From positions 434,001 to 498,000 of the forward strand of contig NZ_FYEZ01000001.1 in the NCBI RefSeq assembly GCF_900187395.1: 64,000 bases of DNA, in the 5' to 3' direction. The notes under the pieces are model-generated. The model worked only from the letters and a program-made list of their open reading frames with translations. It did no database searches and was not told the origin of the DNA. The position numbers and the translations under genes are program-made. This DNA is from Kytococcus aerolatus. GTDB lineage: Bacteria; Actinomycetota; Actinomycetes; Actinomycetales; Dermatophilaceae. Below, piece by piece: positions 34,918-43,085 of the stretch (position 1 is its first letter; each line of letters opens with the position of its first letter).

Positions 34918-36420
34918 TCAGGCAGTCAGAAGCTCGTATACACGTTGCGCGATCTGGCGGGCCAAGAAGGGCGGCACCGCATTTCCCACCTGCTGGTACT
35001 GCTTCGTTCGGTTGCCCGCGAAGAAGTAGTCATCCGGAAAGGTCTGCAGGCGCGCAGCTTCACGAACGGTGATGCTCCTCATCTGCGCGGGATCGGGGTG
35101 GATGAAGTAGTGCCCGTCCTTGGACAGGTGAGCTACAACGGTGGACGAGGGGTGGTTCCACCGCTGCACACGGAAACGGTCGGAGAACGGAACCTTCTTC
35201 TTGGTCACGTTCTTGTGCTGAGGACGTAGCGCCTCGGGCAGGTCCTGGACGTGAGGGCGATCCCCCTCCTCCGCCAAGTGGGCCAAGTATGCGTACCGCA
35301 CCAGATCCGGTGCCATGTGTGACCGAGTCTCATGCTGCGAATACCCCTCTGGAGAGTGCCGCAGCCACTCCATGAGTTCCTTCACCGCTGGGCGGTGCTC
35401 CGCATACTCGGAAGCTGGGACCCAAGCTCCTCCCAAGGGCGGGACGGCCTCGGGCAGGGGTCGGTGAACACTGGCAAATGCTTCGCGCCGAATCTCGTTC
35501 CACGCAGCGGCCGAATCGCTCCTCCGGGGAGAGAGCCGGGACCGGAGCTTGGGGAGGTCAGCCAGCACGTCCGACAGGGTGGGGACGTGGAACTGCACGT
35601 CGAGAGGCCTCCACGCGTTCTTGGACTTCTCATGGAGATCATGTCGAACACCCACCAGGATCACACGATGGCGGGCCTGCGGCACTCCGTGATTCTCTGC
35701 CCTCACCACGAAGTCACGCGGCTGCTTCACAACCGGGGTCGCCACTGTCAGGCTGCGGAGGTGGTATCGCTCCAGCTCACCGCCCAGTGGGTTCTCCAGG
35801 TCATCGCGAATACGCTGGAACAGGCCCTGGCCACCGTGTTGTGTGGACAACATGCCCTTCACATTCTCCATCACGAACACGGCCGGCCGGAACTTCCGGA
35901 TGATGTGGAGGTACTCGCGGTACAGGAAGTGCTTGACATCCTGCTCAAAGGCCTCGTCGTGACGACGCCTCGACCGCCCCGCCATGGAGTACGCCTGGCA
36001 GGGCGGTCCTCCGATGAGGACCCACGGGTCCCCTGCCGAAAGCCCTGCAAGGGCCTGGCTGATGAGCGAGTCCGATTCCCGCCGGGTAGCACCGCCAAGC
36101 TCGATCTGGTGGACATGAGCAGCGGCTGAGTCCCATGCATCAACCACATCTGGGTGGTTTCGGAACGTCGCCAGGTCGATCTGTCCTCGCAACAACTGCT
36201 CGTGCACGGGGTGGTTCGCCCCGGTCTTACCACGGAGGATTCTCTGCACCGAACGAATCGTGAGCGTCTCAATGCTCGAGGTGTCCATCTCGAAAGATCC
36301 CGCCACGCTGAAGGCGGCCCCCCGTTCAAGACTAGCGAAGCCCTCGTTCAGCCCCCCGGGCCCCGCGAACACGTCAATCACCGGGATGGCGTCGGCATGC
36401 CCTATGTTACGTGGAGACAC
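34918..36420 (-). CDS. DNA (cytosine-5-)-methyltransferase
   Basis: A 500-residue C5 methylase. Motif I is DVFAGPGGLNEGF, motif IV GGPPCQAYSMAGR with catalytic Cys141, motif VI FVMENVKGML, motif VIII QARHRVILVG and motif X VGNAVPPFLARQ. The start is GTG 36420, seven bases after GAGGAG; the TTG at 36477 lacks a ribosome site. It is the first gene of the operon. The variable region between motifs VIII and X (about 170 residues, the target recognition domain) is long, and its recognition sequence cannot be deduced. It would protect or mark host DNA for the downstream nuclease complex. Confidence 0.95.
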   Translation of the reverse strand: MSPRNIGHADAIPVIDVFAGPGGLNEGFASLERGAAFSVAGSFEMDTSSIETLTIRSVQRILRGKTGANHPVHEQLLRGQIDLATFRNHPDVVDAWDSAAAHVHQIELGGATRRESDSLISQALAGLSAGDPWVLIGGPPCQAYSMAGRSRRRHDEAFEQDVKHFLYREYLHIIRKFRPAVFVMENVKGMLSTQHGGQGLFQRIRDDLENPLGGELERYHLRSLTVATPVVKQPRDFVVRAENHGVPQARHRVILVGVRHDLHEKSKNAWRPLDVQFHVPTLSDVLADLPKLRSRLSPRRSDSAAAWNEIRREAFASVHRPLPEAVPPLGGAWVPASEYAEHRPAVKELMEWLRHSPEGYSQHETRSHMAPDLVRYAYLAHLAEEGDRPHVQDLPEALRPQHKNVTKKKVPFSDRFRVQRWNHPSSTVVAHLSKDGHYFIHPDPAQMRSITVREAARLQTFPDDYFFAGNRTKQYQQVGNAVPPFLARQIAQRVYELLTA

Positions 36421-36527
36421 CCGGAAACTCCTCGGAAGTGGGATCGGCTGGCCAAGTCTAGAGCCGGCCACTGACAACTCGACCCAGCGAGCTGGCCCCG
36501 CGCCGCGCGAGCTGCGAAGCTCGGCGG

Positions 36528-36764
36528 ATGGCTACGCAGACCGACCTGAAACCGTGGATCTTAGACGCCCTGACGGCGCTGGGCGGACAGGCCCACTGGG
36601 TGGACGTCGCGAAACACATCTGGGGCGCACATGAGGATGAACTCCGTGCTTCAGGAGATCTCTTCTACACGTGGCAGTACAAGCTCGGATGGGCTGCCAA
36701 GCAGCTTGTCGACGAAGGTCGCCTAGAGAAGCCCGGCCGTGGAGTCTGGATCCTGCGGACCTGA
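36528..36764 (+). CDS. Small winged-helix protein (Mrr N-terminal-like), divergent from the methyltransferase
   Basis: A 78-residue protein: ILDALTALGGQAHWVDVAKH, FYTWQYKLGWAAKQL and EGRLEKPGRGVWILRT form a complete winged helix of the type found at the N-terminus of Mrr-like restriction proteins. CGGCGG precedes the ATG. No nuclease domain follows. It begins 108 bp from the methyltransferase start on the opposite strand, an arrangement typical of control proteins of restriction-modification systems, although C-proteins proper are HTH_3 rather than winged-helix. Regulator or DNA-targeting subunit are both possible. Confidence 0.75.
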   Translation: MATQTDLKPWILDALTALGGQAHWVDVAKHIWGAHEDELRASGDLFYTWQYKLGWAAKQLVDEGRLEKPGRGVWILRT

Positions 36765-36816
36765 CCACCCCATGCCCGCCGAGACCCACCTCGCCGCCCG
36801 AGCGGTCGCCTGACCC

Positions 36817-37197
36817 TCAGCCCTCGTCGTCCCCGTGCTGGGTGACCCGCACGCGGGAGGCGGCGTGGCGCGTCATGAGGAAGAACGGCGTCACGGCGAT
36901 CACCACGCTGCTGAGCATCACGGTGAGGGGCAGGTCCTTGGGCGCCCCCGGTGCCAGAGCCACCCAGGGCCCGGCCACCAGCCCCACGGCCAGCACCGCC
37001 AGGGCCATGAAGAGCCACGGGCGCAGACGGTTCCCCATCGCCCGACGGCACGCGTCGCAGTGGTTGGACTGGCCCCCCTCCATGCCCACCACACCGCTCA
37101 GCGAGCCCGCGGGCCTGCCGGCGGCACGGAGGTCCAGCACCAGCAGGCCGGACATCACCACCAGCAGCGCCCACACCGCCAGGTCCAGGGTGCTCAC
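36817..37197 (-). CDS. Small membrane protein with CxxC, coupled to the sensor kinase
   Basis: A 126-residue protein from GTG 37197, which overlaps the kinase stop in GTGA. A first hydrophobic segment (LAVWALLVVMSGLLVLDL) is followed by a cytoplasmic or external loop with NHCDACRRAMG, then two further segments (WLFMALAVLAVGLVAGPWVA, LTVMLSSVVIAVTPFFLM) and a charged tail. The Cys pair may bind metal or be redox-active. No family recognised; coupling suggests it works with the kinase. Confidence 0.7.
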   Translation of the reverse strand: MSTLDLAVWALLVVMSGLLVLDLRAAGRPAGSLSGVVGMEGGQSNHCDACRRAMGNRLRPWLFMALAVLAVGLVAGPWVALAPGAPKDLPLTVMLSSVVIAVTPFFLMTRHAASRVRVTQHGDDEG

Positions 37198-38558
37198 GCG
37201 CCGCGCCTCCGCGCCGGCCAGGGCAGCCACACGTCCACCACGAAGCGGTCGTCCTGCTCCCCCGCCGAGACCCGGCCACCAGCCAGCACGACCCGCTCCT
37301 CCATGCCGGTCAGGCCCATGCCACCACCGCCCAGGTCCGGACGCTCCTCGCCCCGCTCCCCGATGTCGTTGACCACCCGCATGGTCAGCCCCCGACCCGG
37401 CTGCCCCCCGACCTCCATGAGGACCGGCGACCCGTCGCCGTGCTTCACCGCGTTCGTCAGCGCCTCCTGCGCCACCCGGTAGGCGTGCCGGCTCACCGAC
37501 TCCGGCAGAGTCTCCAGAGCGTCGGCCCACAGTCGGTCCGGCAGCTGCAGCTCCACCGGCGTGGCCCCGCCCGAGGTCTCCTCCACCAGCTGCGGCAGAC
37601 CCGCCAGGGTGGTGGGCACCACCCTGCCGGCCACCACACCGTCCTCCACCGTGGAGTCGGCATTGGCTCCGTCGGCCCGCAGCACCCCGACGATCTCCCG
37701 CAGGTCCTCCAGCGCCCCCTTGGCCTGGGTGGAGATCGTGGTCGCCGCCGCGTGGACCTCCTCGGCGGCGTACGGCTCCCCCTCCGGCTTCACCCGGTAG
37801 GCCAGGGCGCTGGAGTGCATGGAGACCACCGCCAGGCGGTGCCCGAGGGCGTCGTGCATGTCCCGCGCGATGCGGTTGCGCTCCGTGACACGCGCCTGGG
37901 CCTCCCGCGCGGTCTGCTCGCCCTCCACGGCCGCCATCTGCCGCGACCAGCTGGCGATGAGCGCCCGCCGCACCCCCACGTTCCACCCCAGGAGGATGAA
38001 CACCACCCCCAGCAGGACGGTGGACAGCAGGTTGAGCAGGAAGTAGATCGAGTCCCAGACCACCTCACCACGGTGGAAGACCACGGTGTCGCCCACCCAC
38101 TGGTAGATGAACCATCTCGCCGGGATGAACAGGGAGGCCAGCAGGATCCGCCTCACCTGACGGTGCGTGGCCAGGGAACCGAGCGCGTACAGGTACACCA
38201 TGCCGGCGAAGGTCGAGAACGAGCCCAGCAGACCGGTCACGAGCGCCACCGTCAGGGGACGCTTCCGCCGGCACAGGAGGATGAGCGTGGCCACCTGGCC
38301 GATCGCGAGATCCGTCCAGACCCAGACCGCGTAGCGGGCGGCGGTCTCCGGGTCCTCCGGGCGGAGGCCGGTCAGCGTGATGTCCGTGAAGGACGCCAGC
38401 CACCAGTAACCCAGGGCCAACGCCCAGATGGCACCCAGACGCAGGGCCTGCTCCCACCACGTGAGGGGCGGGAGCAGGTCCTCCGGGGCCACCCTCGGAC
38501 CGGTGAGGGTGGCCCACCAGGTCGAAGGATGGGGAAGCGTCGGCATCGCGCTCATCAT
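37194..38558 (-). CDS. Sensor histidine kinase (HisKA_3/NarL-type partner class)
   Basis: A 454-residue kinase. About six N-terminal membrane segments form the input region (residues ~30-190), followed by a dimerisation/phosphoacceptor helix with ERNRIARDMHDALGHRLAVV, where His in MHD is the expected phosphorylation site, and a C-terminal ATPase with QEALTNAVKHG and GGGGMGLTGMEER. Such kinases normally pair with LuxR-type response regulators encoded next door, but none is present here; the neighbour is only the small coupled membrane protein. ATG 38558 or 38555 is the start; no strong ribosome site. Confidence 0.9.
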   Translation of the reverse strand: MMSAMPTLPHPSTWWATLTGPRVAPEDLLPPLTWWEQALRLGAIWALALGYWWLASFTDITLTGLRPEDPETAARYAVWVWTDLAIGQVATLILLCRRKRPLTVALVTGLLGSFSTFAGMVYLYALGSLATHRQVRRILLASLFIPARWFIYQWVGDTVVFHRGEVVWDSIYFLLNLLSTVLLGVVFILLGWNVGVRRALIASWSRQMAAVEGEQTAREAQARVTERNRIARDMHDALGHRLAVVSMHSSALAYRVKPEGEPYAAEEVHAAATTISTQAKGALEDLREIVGVLRADGANADSTVEDGVVAGRVVPTTLAGLPQLVEETSGGATPVELQLPDRLWADALETLPESVSRHAYRVAQEALTNAVKHGDGSPVLMEVGGQPGRGLTMRVVNDIGERGEERPDLGGGGMGLTGMEERVVLAGGRVSAGEQDDRFVVDVWLPWPARRRGA

Positions 38559-38577
38559 AGGTGCCTGACGGGCCCAC

Positions 38578-38623
38578 GAAGGCCGGGATCCGGCCCCGTG
38601 GAAGGGGCCGGATCCCGGCCTTC
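38578..38623 (-). terminator. nrdJ terminator, 20-bp perfect stem
   Basis: GAAGGCCGGGATCCGGCCCC (38578-38597) is the exact reverse complement of 38604-38623 around a six-base loop, 32 bases beyond the nrdJ stop. Confidence 0.8.
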
Positions 38624-38654
38624 AGGTCACCCGCGCGCGGCGGGTCTCAGTCGA

Positions 38655-41645
38655 TCAGCTGCAGCCGCTGGTCGAGCCGCAACCCTCGCAGATGTGGCAG
38701 GAGCCGGCCGGGCGCATCTTGATCCCGCAGGTCATGCACAGCGGGGCGTCGGCGGCCTTGCCGAGCTTCTGCTCCATGAGCTCGGCCGAGGAGTGGACCT
38801 CCGCCGAGACCGTGGTGCCTCCGGCCACCGCGGCACGGTCAGTCGCTGCAGCCGCACCTTCCACGGCCGTGTCCGCCGGCTCCACGGCATCGGCAGCGAC
38901 GCTGGAGGCACCCTCCGGGCGACGGGCCGAGGCCGGGGCGATCGACTGGCTGTAGGACTCCAGCTGCGACTCCAGGTCGGCGTCGTCCTCCTGGGTCGGC
39001 TCGGACTCACCACGGGTCTCCGTGCCGGCCTCCGGGGCGTAGGAGCCGGTCGCCAGGTGGCGGGCCCGCTCCTCCGCGGTGTGGATGCCCATGAAGTCAC
39101 GGGTGTCGAAGTCCAGGTAGTCCAGCGCCAGCCGGCGGAAGACGTAGTCCATGAGCGACTGCGCCATGCGCACGTCCGGGTCGTCGGTCATGCCGGCGGG
39201 CTCGAAGCGCAGGTTGCTGAACTTCTCCACGTAGGTCTCCAGCGGCACGCCGTACTGCAGACCGACCGAGACGGCGATGGAGAAGGCGTCCATCACACCG
39301 GCCAGGGTGGACCCCTGCTTGCCGAACTTCAGGAAGATCTCGCCCAGGTCGCCGTTCTCGTAGGTGCCGGCGGTCAGGTAGCCCTCGGCCCCGCCCACGG
39401 CGAAGCTCGTGGTCTGCGCCGTGCGGCGCTTCGGCAGGCGACGGCGCACCGGGCGGTACTCCACGACCTTCTCGACCGCCGGTGCGGGCGCCTCGGCGGC
39501 GGGCTTCCCGGAGGAGTCGTCCGCGGTGCCCTTGTTCTCGCCCTTGCCGCTGGAGAGCGGCTGGCCGACCTTGCAGTTGTCGCGGTAGACGGCCAGCGCC
39601 TTGAGGCCCAGCTTCCAGCCCTCGAGGTAGACCTCCTCGATCTCCTCGACGGTCGCCGACTCCGGCAGGTTCACGGTCTTGGAGATGGCACCGGACAGGA
39701 AGGGCTGCACAGCCGCCATCATGCGGACGTGGCCCATCGGGGCGATGGCGCGCTCCCCCATCGCGGTGTCGAAGACCGAGTAGTGCTCCGGGTCCAGGCC
39801 CGGGGCGTCGATCACGTGGCCGTGCTCGGCGATGTGGTCGACGATGCCCTGGGCGGTCACGTCGTCGTAGCCCAGCAGGCGCAGCGCCCGCGGGATCGTC
39901 TGGTTGACGATCTGCATGGAGCCGCCGCCGACGAGCTTCTTGAACTTCACCAGCGAGAAGTCCGGCTCGATGCCGGTGGTGTCGCAGTCCATCATGAAGC
40001 CGATCGTGCCGGTGGGGGCCAGCACGGAGGCCTGCGCGTTGCGGAAGCCGTTCTCGGCACCGAGGGTCACCACGGCGTCCCAGGCCTCCGTGGCGGCGTC
40101 CTGGACGTGGGTGTCCATCTCGTGCATCGGGGCCAGCTGGGCGTTGGCGTCCCGGTGCTGGCGCATCACGCGCTGGTGGGCCTCGGCGTTCGGGGCGTAC
40201 CCGGCGTACGGGCCGACGATCGCGGCCAGCTCGGCCGAGCGCTTGTAGGAGGCGCCGGTGAGCAGCGAGGTGATCGCGGCGGCCAGCTGGCGGCCGCCCT
40301 CGGAGTCGTAGCCGTGGCCGGTGGCCATGAGCAGCGCGCCCAGGTTGGCGTAGCCGATCCCCAGCTGGCGGAAGTTGCGGGTGGTCTCGCCGATGGACTC
40401 GGTCGGGAAGTCCGCGAAGCAGATGGAGATGTCCATGGCGGTGATGACCAGCTCGGTCACGGCCTGGAAGCGCTCGGTGTCGAAGGTGTTGTCATCCGTC
40501 AGGAACTTCAGCAGGTTGAGGCTGGCCAGGTTGCACGAGGAGTTGTCCAGCGACATGTACTCCGAGCACGGGTTCGACGCGTTGATGCGACCGGTCTCGG
40601 GGTTGGTGTGCCAGTGGTTGATCGTGTCGTCGTACTGGACGCCCGGGTCGGCGCACTCCCAGGCGGCCTTTGCCATCTTCTCGAAGAGCTCGCGGGCGTC
40701 GACCTTCTCGATGACATCGCCGGTGGTGCGCGAACGCAGACCGAACTCGTCGCCAGCCTCCACGGCGCGCATGAACTCGTCGGAGACGCGGACCGAGTTG
40801 TTGGCGTTCTGGTATTGCACCGAGGTGATGTCCTCGCCACCCAGGTCCATGTCGAACCCGGCGTCGCGCAGCGCACGGATCTTGTCCTCCTCGCGCGCCT
40901 TGGTCTCGATGAAGGTCTCGATGTCCGGGTGGTCCACGTCCAGGACGACCATCTTGGCCGCGCGACGGGTCGCACCGCCGGACTTGATGGTGCCTGCGGA
41001 GGCGTCGGCACCACGCATGAAGGACACCGGACCCGAGGCGGTCCCACCGGAGGACAGGAGCTCCTTGGAGGACCGGATGCGGGAGAGGTTCAGGCCGGCA
41101 CCGGAGCCGCCCTTGAAGATGAAGCCCTCCTCCTTGTACCAGTTGAGGATCGAGTCCATCGAGTCGTCGACCGACAGGATGAAGCAGGCCGACACCTGCT
41201 GCGGGCTCTTGGTGCCCACGTTGAACCACACCGGGGAGTTGAAGCTGAAGATCTGGTGGAGCAGGCAGTAGGTCAGCTCGTGCTCGAACACGAGGGCGTC
41301 GTCCTCGGTGGCGAAGTAGCCGTGCTTGCGGCCGGCCGCCACGTAGGTGAGCACCACGCGGTCGATGAGCTGCTTCAGACCGGTCTCGCGCTGCGGGCTG
41401 CCGACGGCGCCGCGGAAGTACTTGGTGGTGACGATCGTGGAGGCGTTGACGGACCAGAAGTCGGGGAACTCGACGTCCTCCTGGCGGAAGATCACCTCAC
41501 CGGTCTTCCAGTTGGTCTGCTCGACCTCGCGCTTCTCCCAGGTCACCTCGTCGTACGGGTGGACGCCCGGGGTGGTGTAGATGCGCTCGATGGTGAGCCC
41601 CTGGCCCGTGGTGCTCGCGCTGGGTGCCTGCGTGGTGTCGGTCAT
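38655..41645 (-). CDS. nrdJ: Adenosylcobalamin-dependent (class II) ribonucleoside-diphosphate reductase
   Basis: A 996-residue enzyme that makes deoxyribonucleotides with coenzyme B12 as radical source. Recognisable parts are SFNSPVWFNVGT, VSACFILSVDDSMDSI, FKGGSGAGLNLSRIRS, the core NPCSEYMSLDNSSCNLASLN and the substrate-loop region APTGTIGFMMDCDTTGIEPD. The C-terminus ends in Cys pairs (CMTCGIKM, CHICEGCGSTSGC) that act as the redox shuttle or zinc site. A ~100-residue low-complexity linker precedes this tail. Ribosome site GGAGAGCAAGGA lies before ATG 41645. It follows nrdR by 82 bp, the usual actinobacterial order, and is expected to be under NrdR control via the nrdR promoter. Confidence 0.97.
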   Translation of the reverse strand: MTDTTQAPSASTTGQGLTIERIYTTPGVHPYDEVTWEKREVEQTNWKTGEVIFRQEDVEFPDFWSVNASTIVTTKYFRGAVGSPQRETGLKQLIDRVVLTYVAAGRKHGYFATEDDALVFEHELTYCLLHQIFSFNSPVWFNVGTKSPQQVSACFILSVDDSMDSILNWYKEEGFIFKGGSGAGLNLSRIRSSKELLSSGGTASGPVSFMRGADASAGTIKSGGATRRAAKMVVLDVDHPDIETFIETKAREEDKIRALRDAGFDMDLGGEDITSVQYQNANNSVRVSDEFMRAVEAGDEFGLRSRTTGDVIEKVDARELFEKMAKAAWECADPGVQYDDTINHWHTNPETGRINASNPCSEYMSLDNSSCNLASLNLLKFLTDDNTFDTERFQAVTELVITAMDISICFADFPTESIGETTRNFRQLGIGYANLGALLMATGHGYDSEGGRQLAAAITSLLTGASYKRSAELAAIVGPYAGYAPNAEAHQRVMRQHRDANAQLAPMHEMDTHVQDAATEAWDAVVTLGAENGFRNAQASVLAPTGTIGFMMDCDTTGIEPDFSLVKFKKLVGGGSMQIVNQTIPRALRLLGYDDVTAQGIVDHIAEHGHVIDAPGLDPEHYSVFDTAMGERAIAPMGHVRMMAAVQPFLSGAISKTVNLPESATVEEIEEVYLEGWKLGLKALAVYRDNCKVGQPLSSGKGENKGTADDSSGKPAAEAPAPAVEKVVEYRPVRRRLPKRRTAQTTSFAVGGAEGYLTAGTYENGDLGEIFLKFGKQGSTLAGVMDAFSIAVSVGLQYGVPLETYVEKFSNLRFEPAGMTDDPDVRMAQSLMDYVFRRLALDYLDFDTRDFMGIHTAEERARHLATGSYAPEAGTETRGESEPTQEDDADLESQLESYSQSIAPASARRPEGASSVAADAVEPADTAVEGAAAATDRAAVAGGTTVSAEVHSSAELMEQKLGKAADAPLCMTCGIKMRPAGSCHICEGCGSTSGCS

Positions 41646-41727
41646 TCCTTGCTCTCCTCCGGTGGGTGGCTCCCCTGACGGGCGCCGGTCCTCGTGGTTC
41701 TGAACAGCTCTGGGGTGGTGCGGGTGG

Positions 41728-42228
41728 TCAGGCAGTGACCGATTCGTGCTCGGGGCGTCCGGCCTGCTCGGGACTCTGCGGCCGGGGTTCTCGACGCAGC
41801 TGCTCGATCTCCGTGGCGAAGTCGTCCAGGGAGTCGAAGTTCCGGTAGACCGAGGCGAAGCGCAGGTAGGCCACCGTGTCCAGCTCCCGGAGCACCGGGA
41901 GGACGGCCATGCCCACCTCGTGGGCGTCGATCTCGGCCTGGCCGGTGGCCCGGATGCTCTCCTCCACCTCCTGGGCCAGCAGGTGGAGCTGGTCGTCGGT
42001 GACGGGACGCCCCTGGCAGGCCTTGCGGACCCCGGACATCACCTTGTCGCGGCGGAAGGGCTCGGTGGCCCCGGAACGCTTCACGACGTTGAGGGTCGCG
42101 CTCTCCAGGGTGCCGAAGCGTCGCTCGCAGGAGGGACAGTGGCGGCGTCGGCGGATGACGGTGCCGTCCTCCTGCACGCGCGAGTCCACGACCTTGGTGT
42201 CGTCATGGCGGCAGAACGGGCAGTGCAC
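41728..42228 (-). CDS. nrdR: Ribonucleotide reductase transcriptional repressor NrdR
   Basis: A 166-residue repressor with an N-terminal zinc ribbon ([30 protein letters not shown]) and a C-terminal ATP-cone ([20 protein letters not shown]). It senses ATP/dATP and binds paired NrdR boxes before nrd genes. GTG 42228 gives the usual start VHCPFC and lies six bases after AGGAG; ATG 42234 would put the ribosome site too close. About 180 nt of untranslated leader separates it from the predicted promoter. The C-terminal ~20 residues extend beyond the typical family length and are Pro/Glu-rich. Confidence 0.96.
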   Translation of the reverse strand: MHCPFCRHDDTKVVDSRVQEDGTVIRRRRHCPSCERRFGTLESATLNVVKRSGATEPFRRDKVMSGVRKACQGRPVTDDQLHLLAQEVEESIRATGQAEIDAHEVGMAVLPVLRELDTVAYLRFASVYRNFDSLDDFATEIEQLRREPRPQSPEQAGRPEHESVTA

Positions 42229-42349
42229 GGCCATCTCCTCCGTCTCGGTCGATGTCGCCGGCGACCCTCGGGGCCCACCGGACGCGGTGACGGCACCCTG
42301 TCCCCAGAACTGCCGCAGCGGTGCGGAATCCCGCCTGTGGGCACGCTCG

Positions 42350-42358
42350 TTGTCCACA
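42350..42358 (+). promoter_or_regulatory. DnaA box
   Basis: TTGTCCACA matches the actinobacterial DnaA-box consensus exactly. Two weaker matches follow at 42361-42369 (TTTTCCACT) and 42373-42381. They lie in the nrdR leader, between the NrdR boxes and the gene. Confidence 0.5.
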
Positions 42359-42374
42359 GGTTTTCCACTGGAAT

Positions 42375-42421
42375 CCACAGGATCTTGTGTCCAATCCATC
42401 GGGGCACCACTAGATGTAGAT
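42375..42421 (-). promoter_or_regulatory. Pair of NrdR boxes
   Basis: On the minus strand ATCTACATCTAGTGGT (42421-42406) and ACACAAGATCCTGTGG (42390-42375) each resemble the NrdR-box palindrome, and their centres are 31-32 bp apart, the three-helical-turn spacing known for NrdR operators. The first box overlaps the predicted transcription start of nrdR, which implies autorepression of nrdR and nrdJ. Confidence 0.8.
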
Positions 42422-42448
42422 AATAGGCCGGGCTGGCGCCCAATGCAA
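42420..42448 (-). promoter_or_regulatory. nrdR-nrdJ promoter
   Basis: TTGCAT (42448-42443) and TATTAT (42425-42420) are spaced by 17 bp, one of the best sigma-70-type promoters in the window. Transcription should start near 42412, within the first NrdR box. Confidence 0.75.
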
Positions 42449-42604
42449 AGGGGCTCCAGCAGGCCGAATCCACCCACCCGGGACGCCGCGCGACACCCCG
42501 GGAACCGCACCAGAAGGCCCCGACGCGCCCCCTGCTGACACTCGACAGGAGACCCGCGCGTGGCGCTGTGCGGTGACTCACGCCCATGTGGTGGAGTGGC
42601 CCCC

Positions 42605-43042
42605 ATGGACACGCAGCGCCCGGCACCCACCGAGACCGACCGCCTCCACGCGCTGACGCGCGACAACGCCGATCGCGAGGCGATCACCGCCCTGTGGCGC
42701 ACGGCCTTCGCCATGCCGCGCTGGTGGTTCCTCCCCGCCGGCCCCGAGGGCCAGGTGGCACCGGCCGCCGCCGAGATCGAGGGCGCCATGATGCTGCTGG
42801 GCTTCAGCTCCAGCGAGCGAGCCCGACACTTCGCCGTCGAGCAGGGGATGCTCGACCCCGAGGAGCCGGCCGACCTGCTGGCCCGCGAGCCCCGGGACGT
42901 CGTACTCGGCGCCGCCGACTTCATGACCGCTGGCATCCAGGGCCTGGTCATGGACGTGCACCTCTCGGGCTGGTTCGCCCCCTTCGAACAGCTGGGCCCT
43001 ATGTGGCGCCTGGCCACCGGAGAGTCCGTCACCCAGGACTGA
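42605..43042 (+). CDS. Conserved small soluble protein, unknown
   Basis: A 145-residue protein from ATG 42605 with GGAG upstream. It reads as a compact alpha/beta protein ([73 protein letters not shown]) with several Trp residues and no signal or membrane segment. I do not recognise the family. It is divergent from nrdR and convergent with the LysM gene; the 376-base gene-free stretch between it and nrdR holds the nrdR promoter, NrdR boxes and DnaA box. Confidence 0.75.
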   Translation: MDTQRPAPTETDRLHALTRDNADREAITALWRTAFAMPRWWFLPAGPEGQVAPAAAEIEGAMMLLGFSSSERARHFAVEQGMLDPEEPADLLAREPRDVVLGAADFMTAGIQGLVMDVHLSGWFAPFEQLGPMWRLATGESVTQD

Positions 43043-43085
43043 CCCCCATCTGCGGGACCGGGGCCCGCCCGAGCACCCTCGGCGG

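Noticed and set aside
27392-36764. Prophage or integrative element
   Set aside because: No integrase, tRNA, att-like direct repeats or phage structural genes flank the island; only composition suggests transfer.
38655-41645. Intein in nrdJ
   Set aside because: NrdJ genes often carry inteins, but the frame is continuous, length is normal for actinobacterial NrdJ and no Hint-domain motifs are present.
37440-41678. A 1412-codon open frame on the plus strand opposite nrdJ
   Set aside because: It is the antisense shadow of nrdJ and the sensor kinase; composition is His/Gln/Gly-rich, with no motif, start signal or domain.
42605-43042. Further upstream start at 42560
   Set aside because: The added residues read across a purine-poor segment and the ribosome site lies before ATG 42605.
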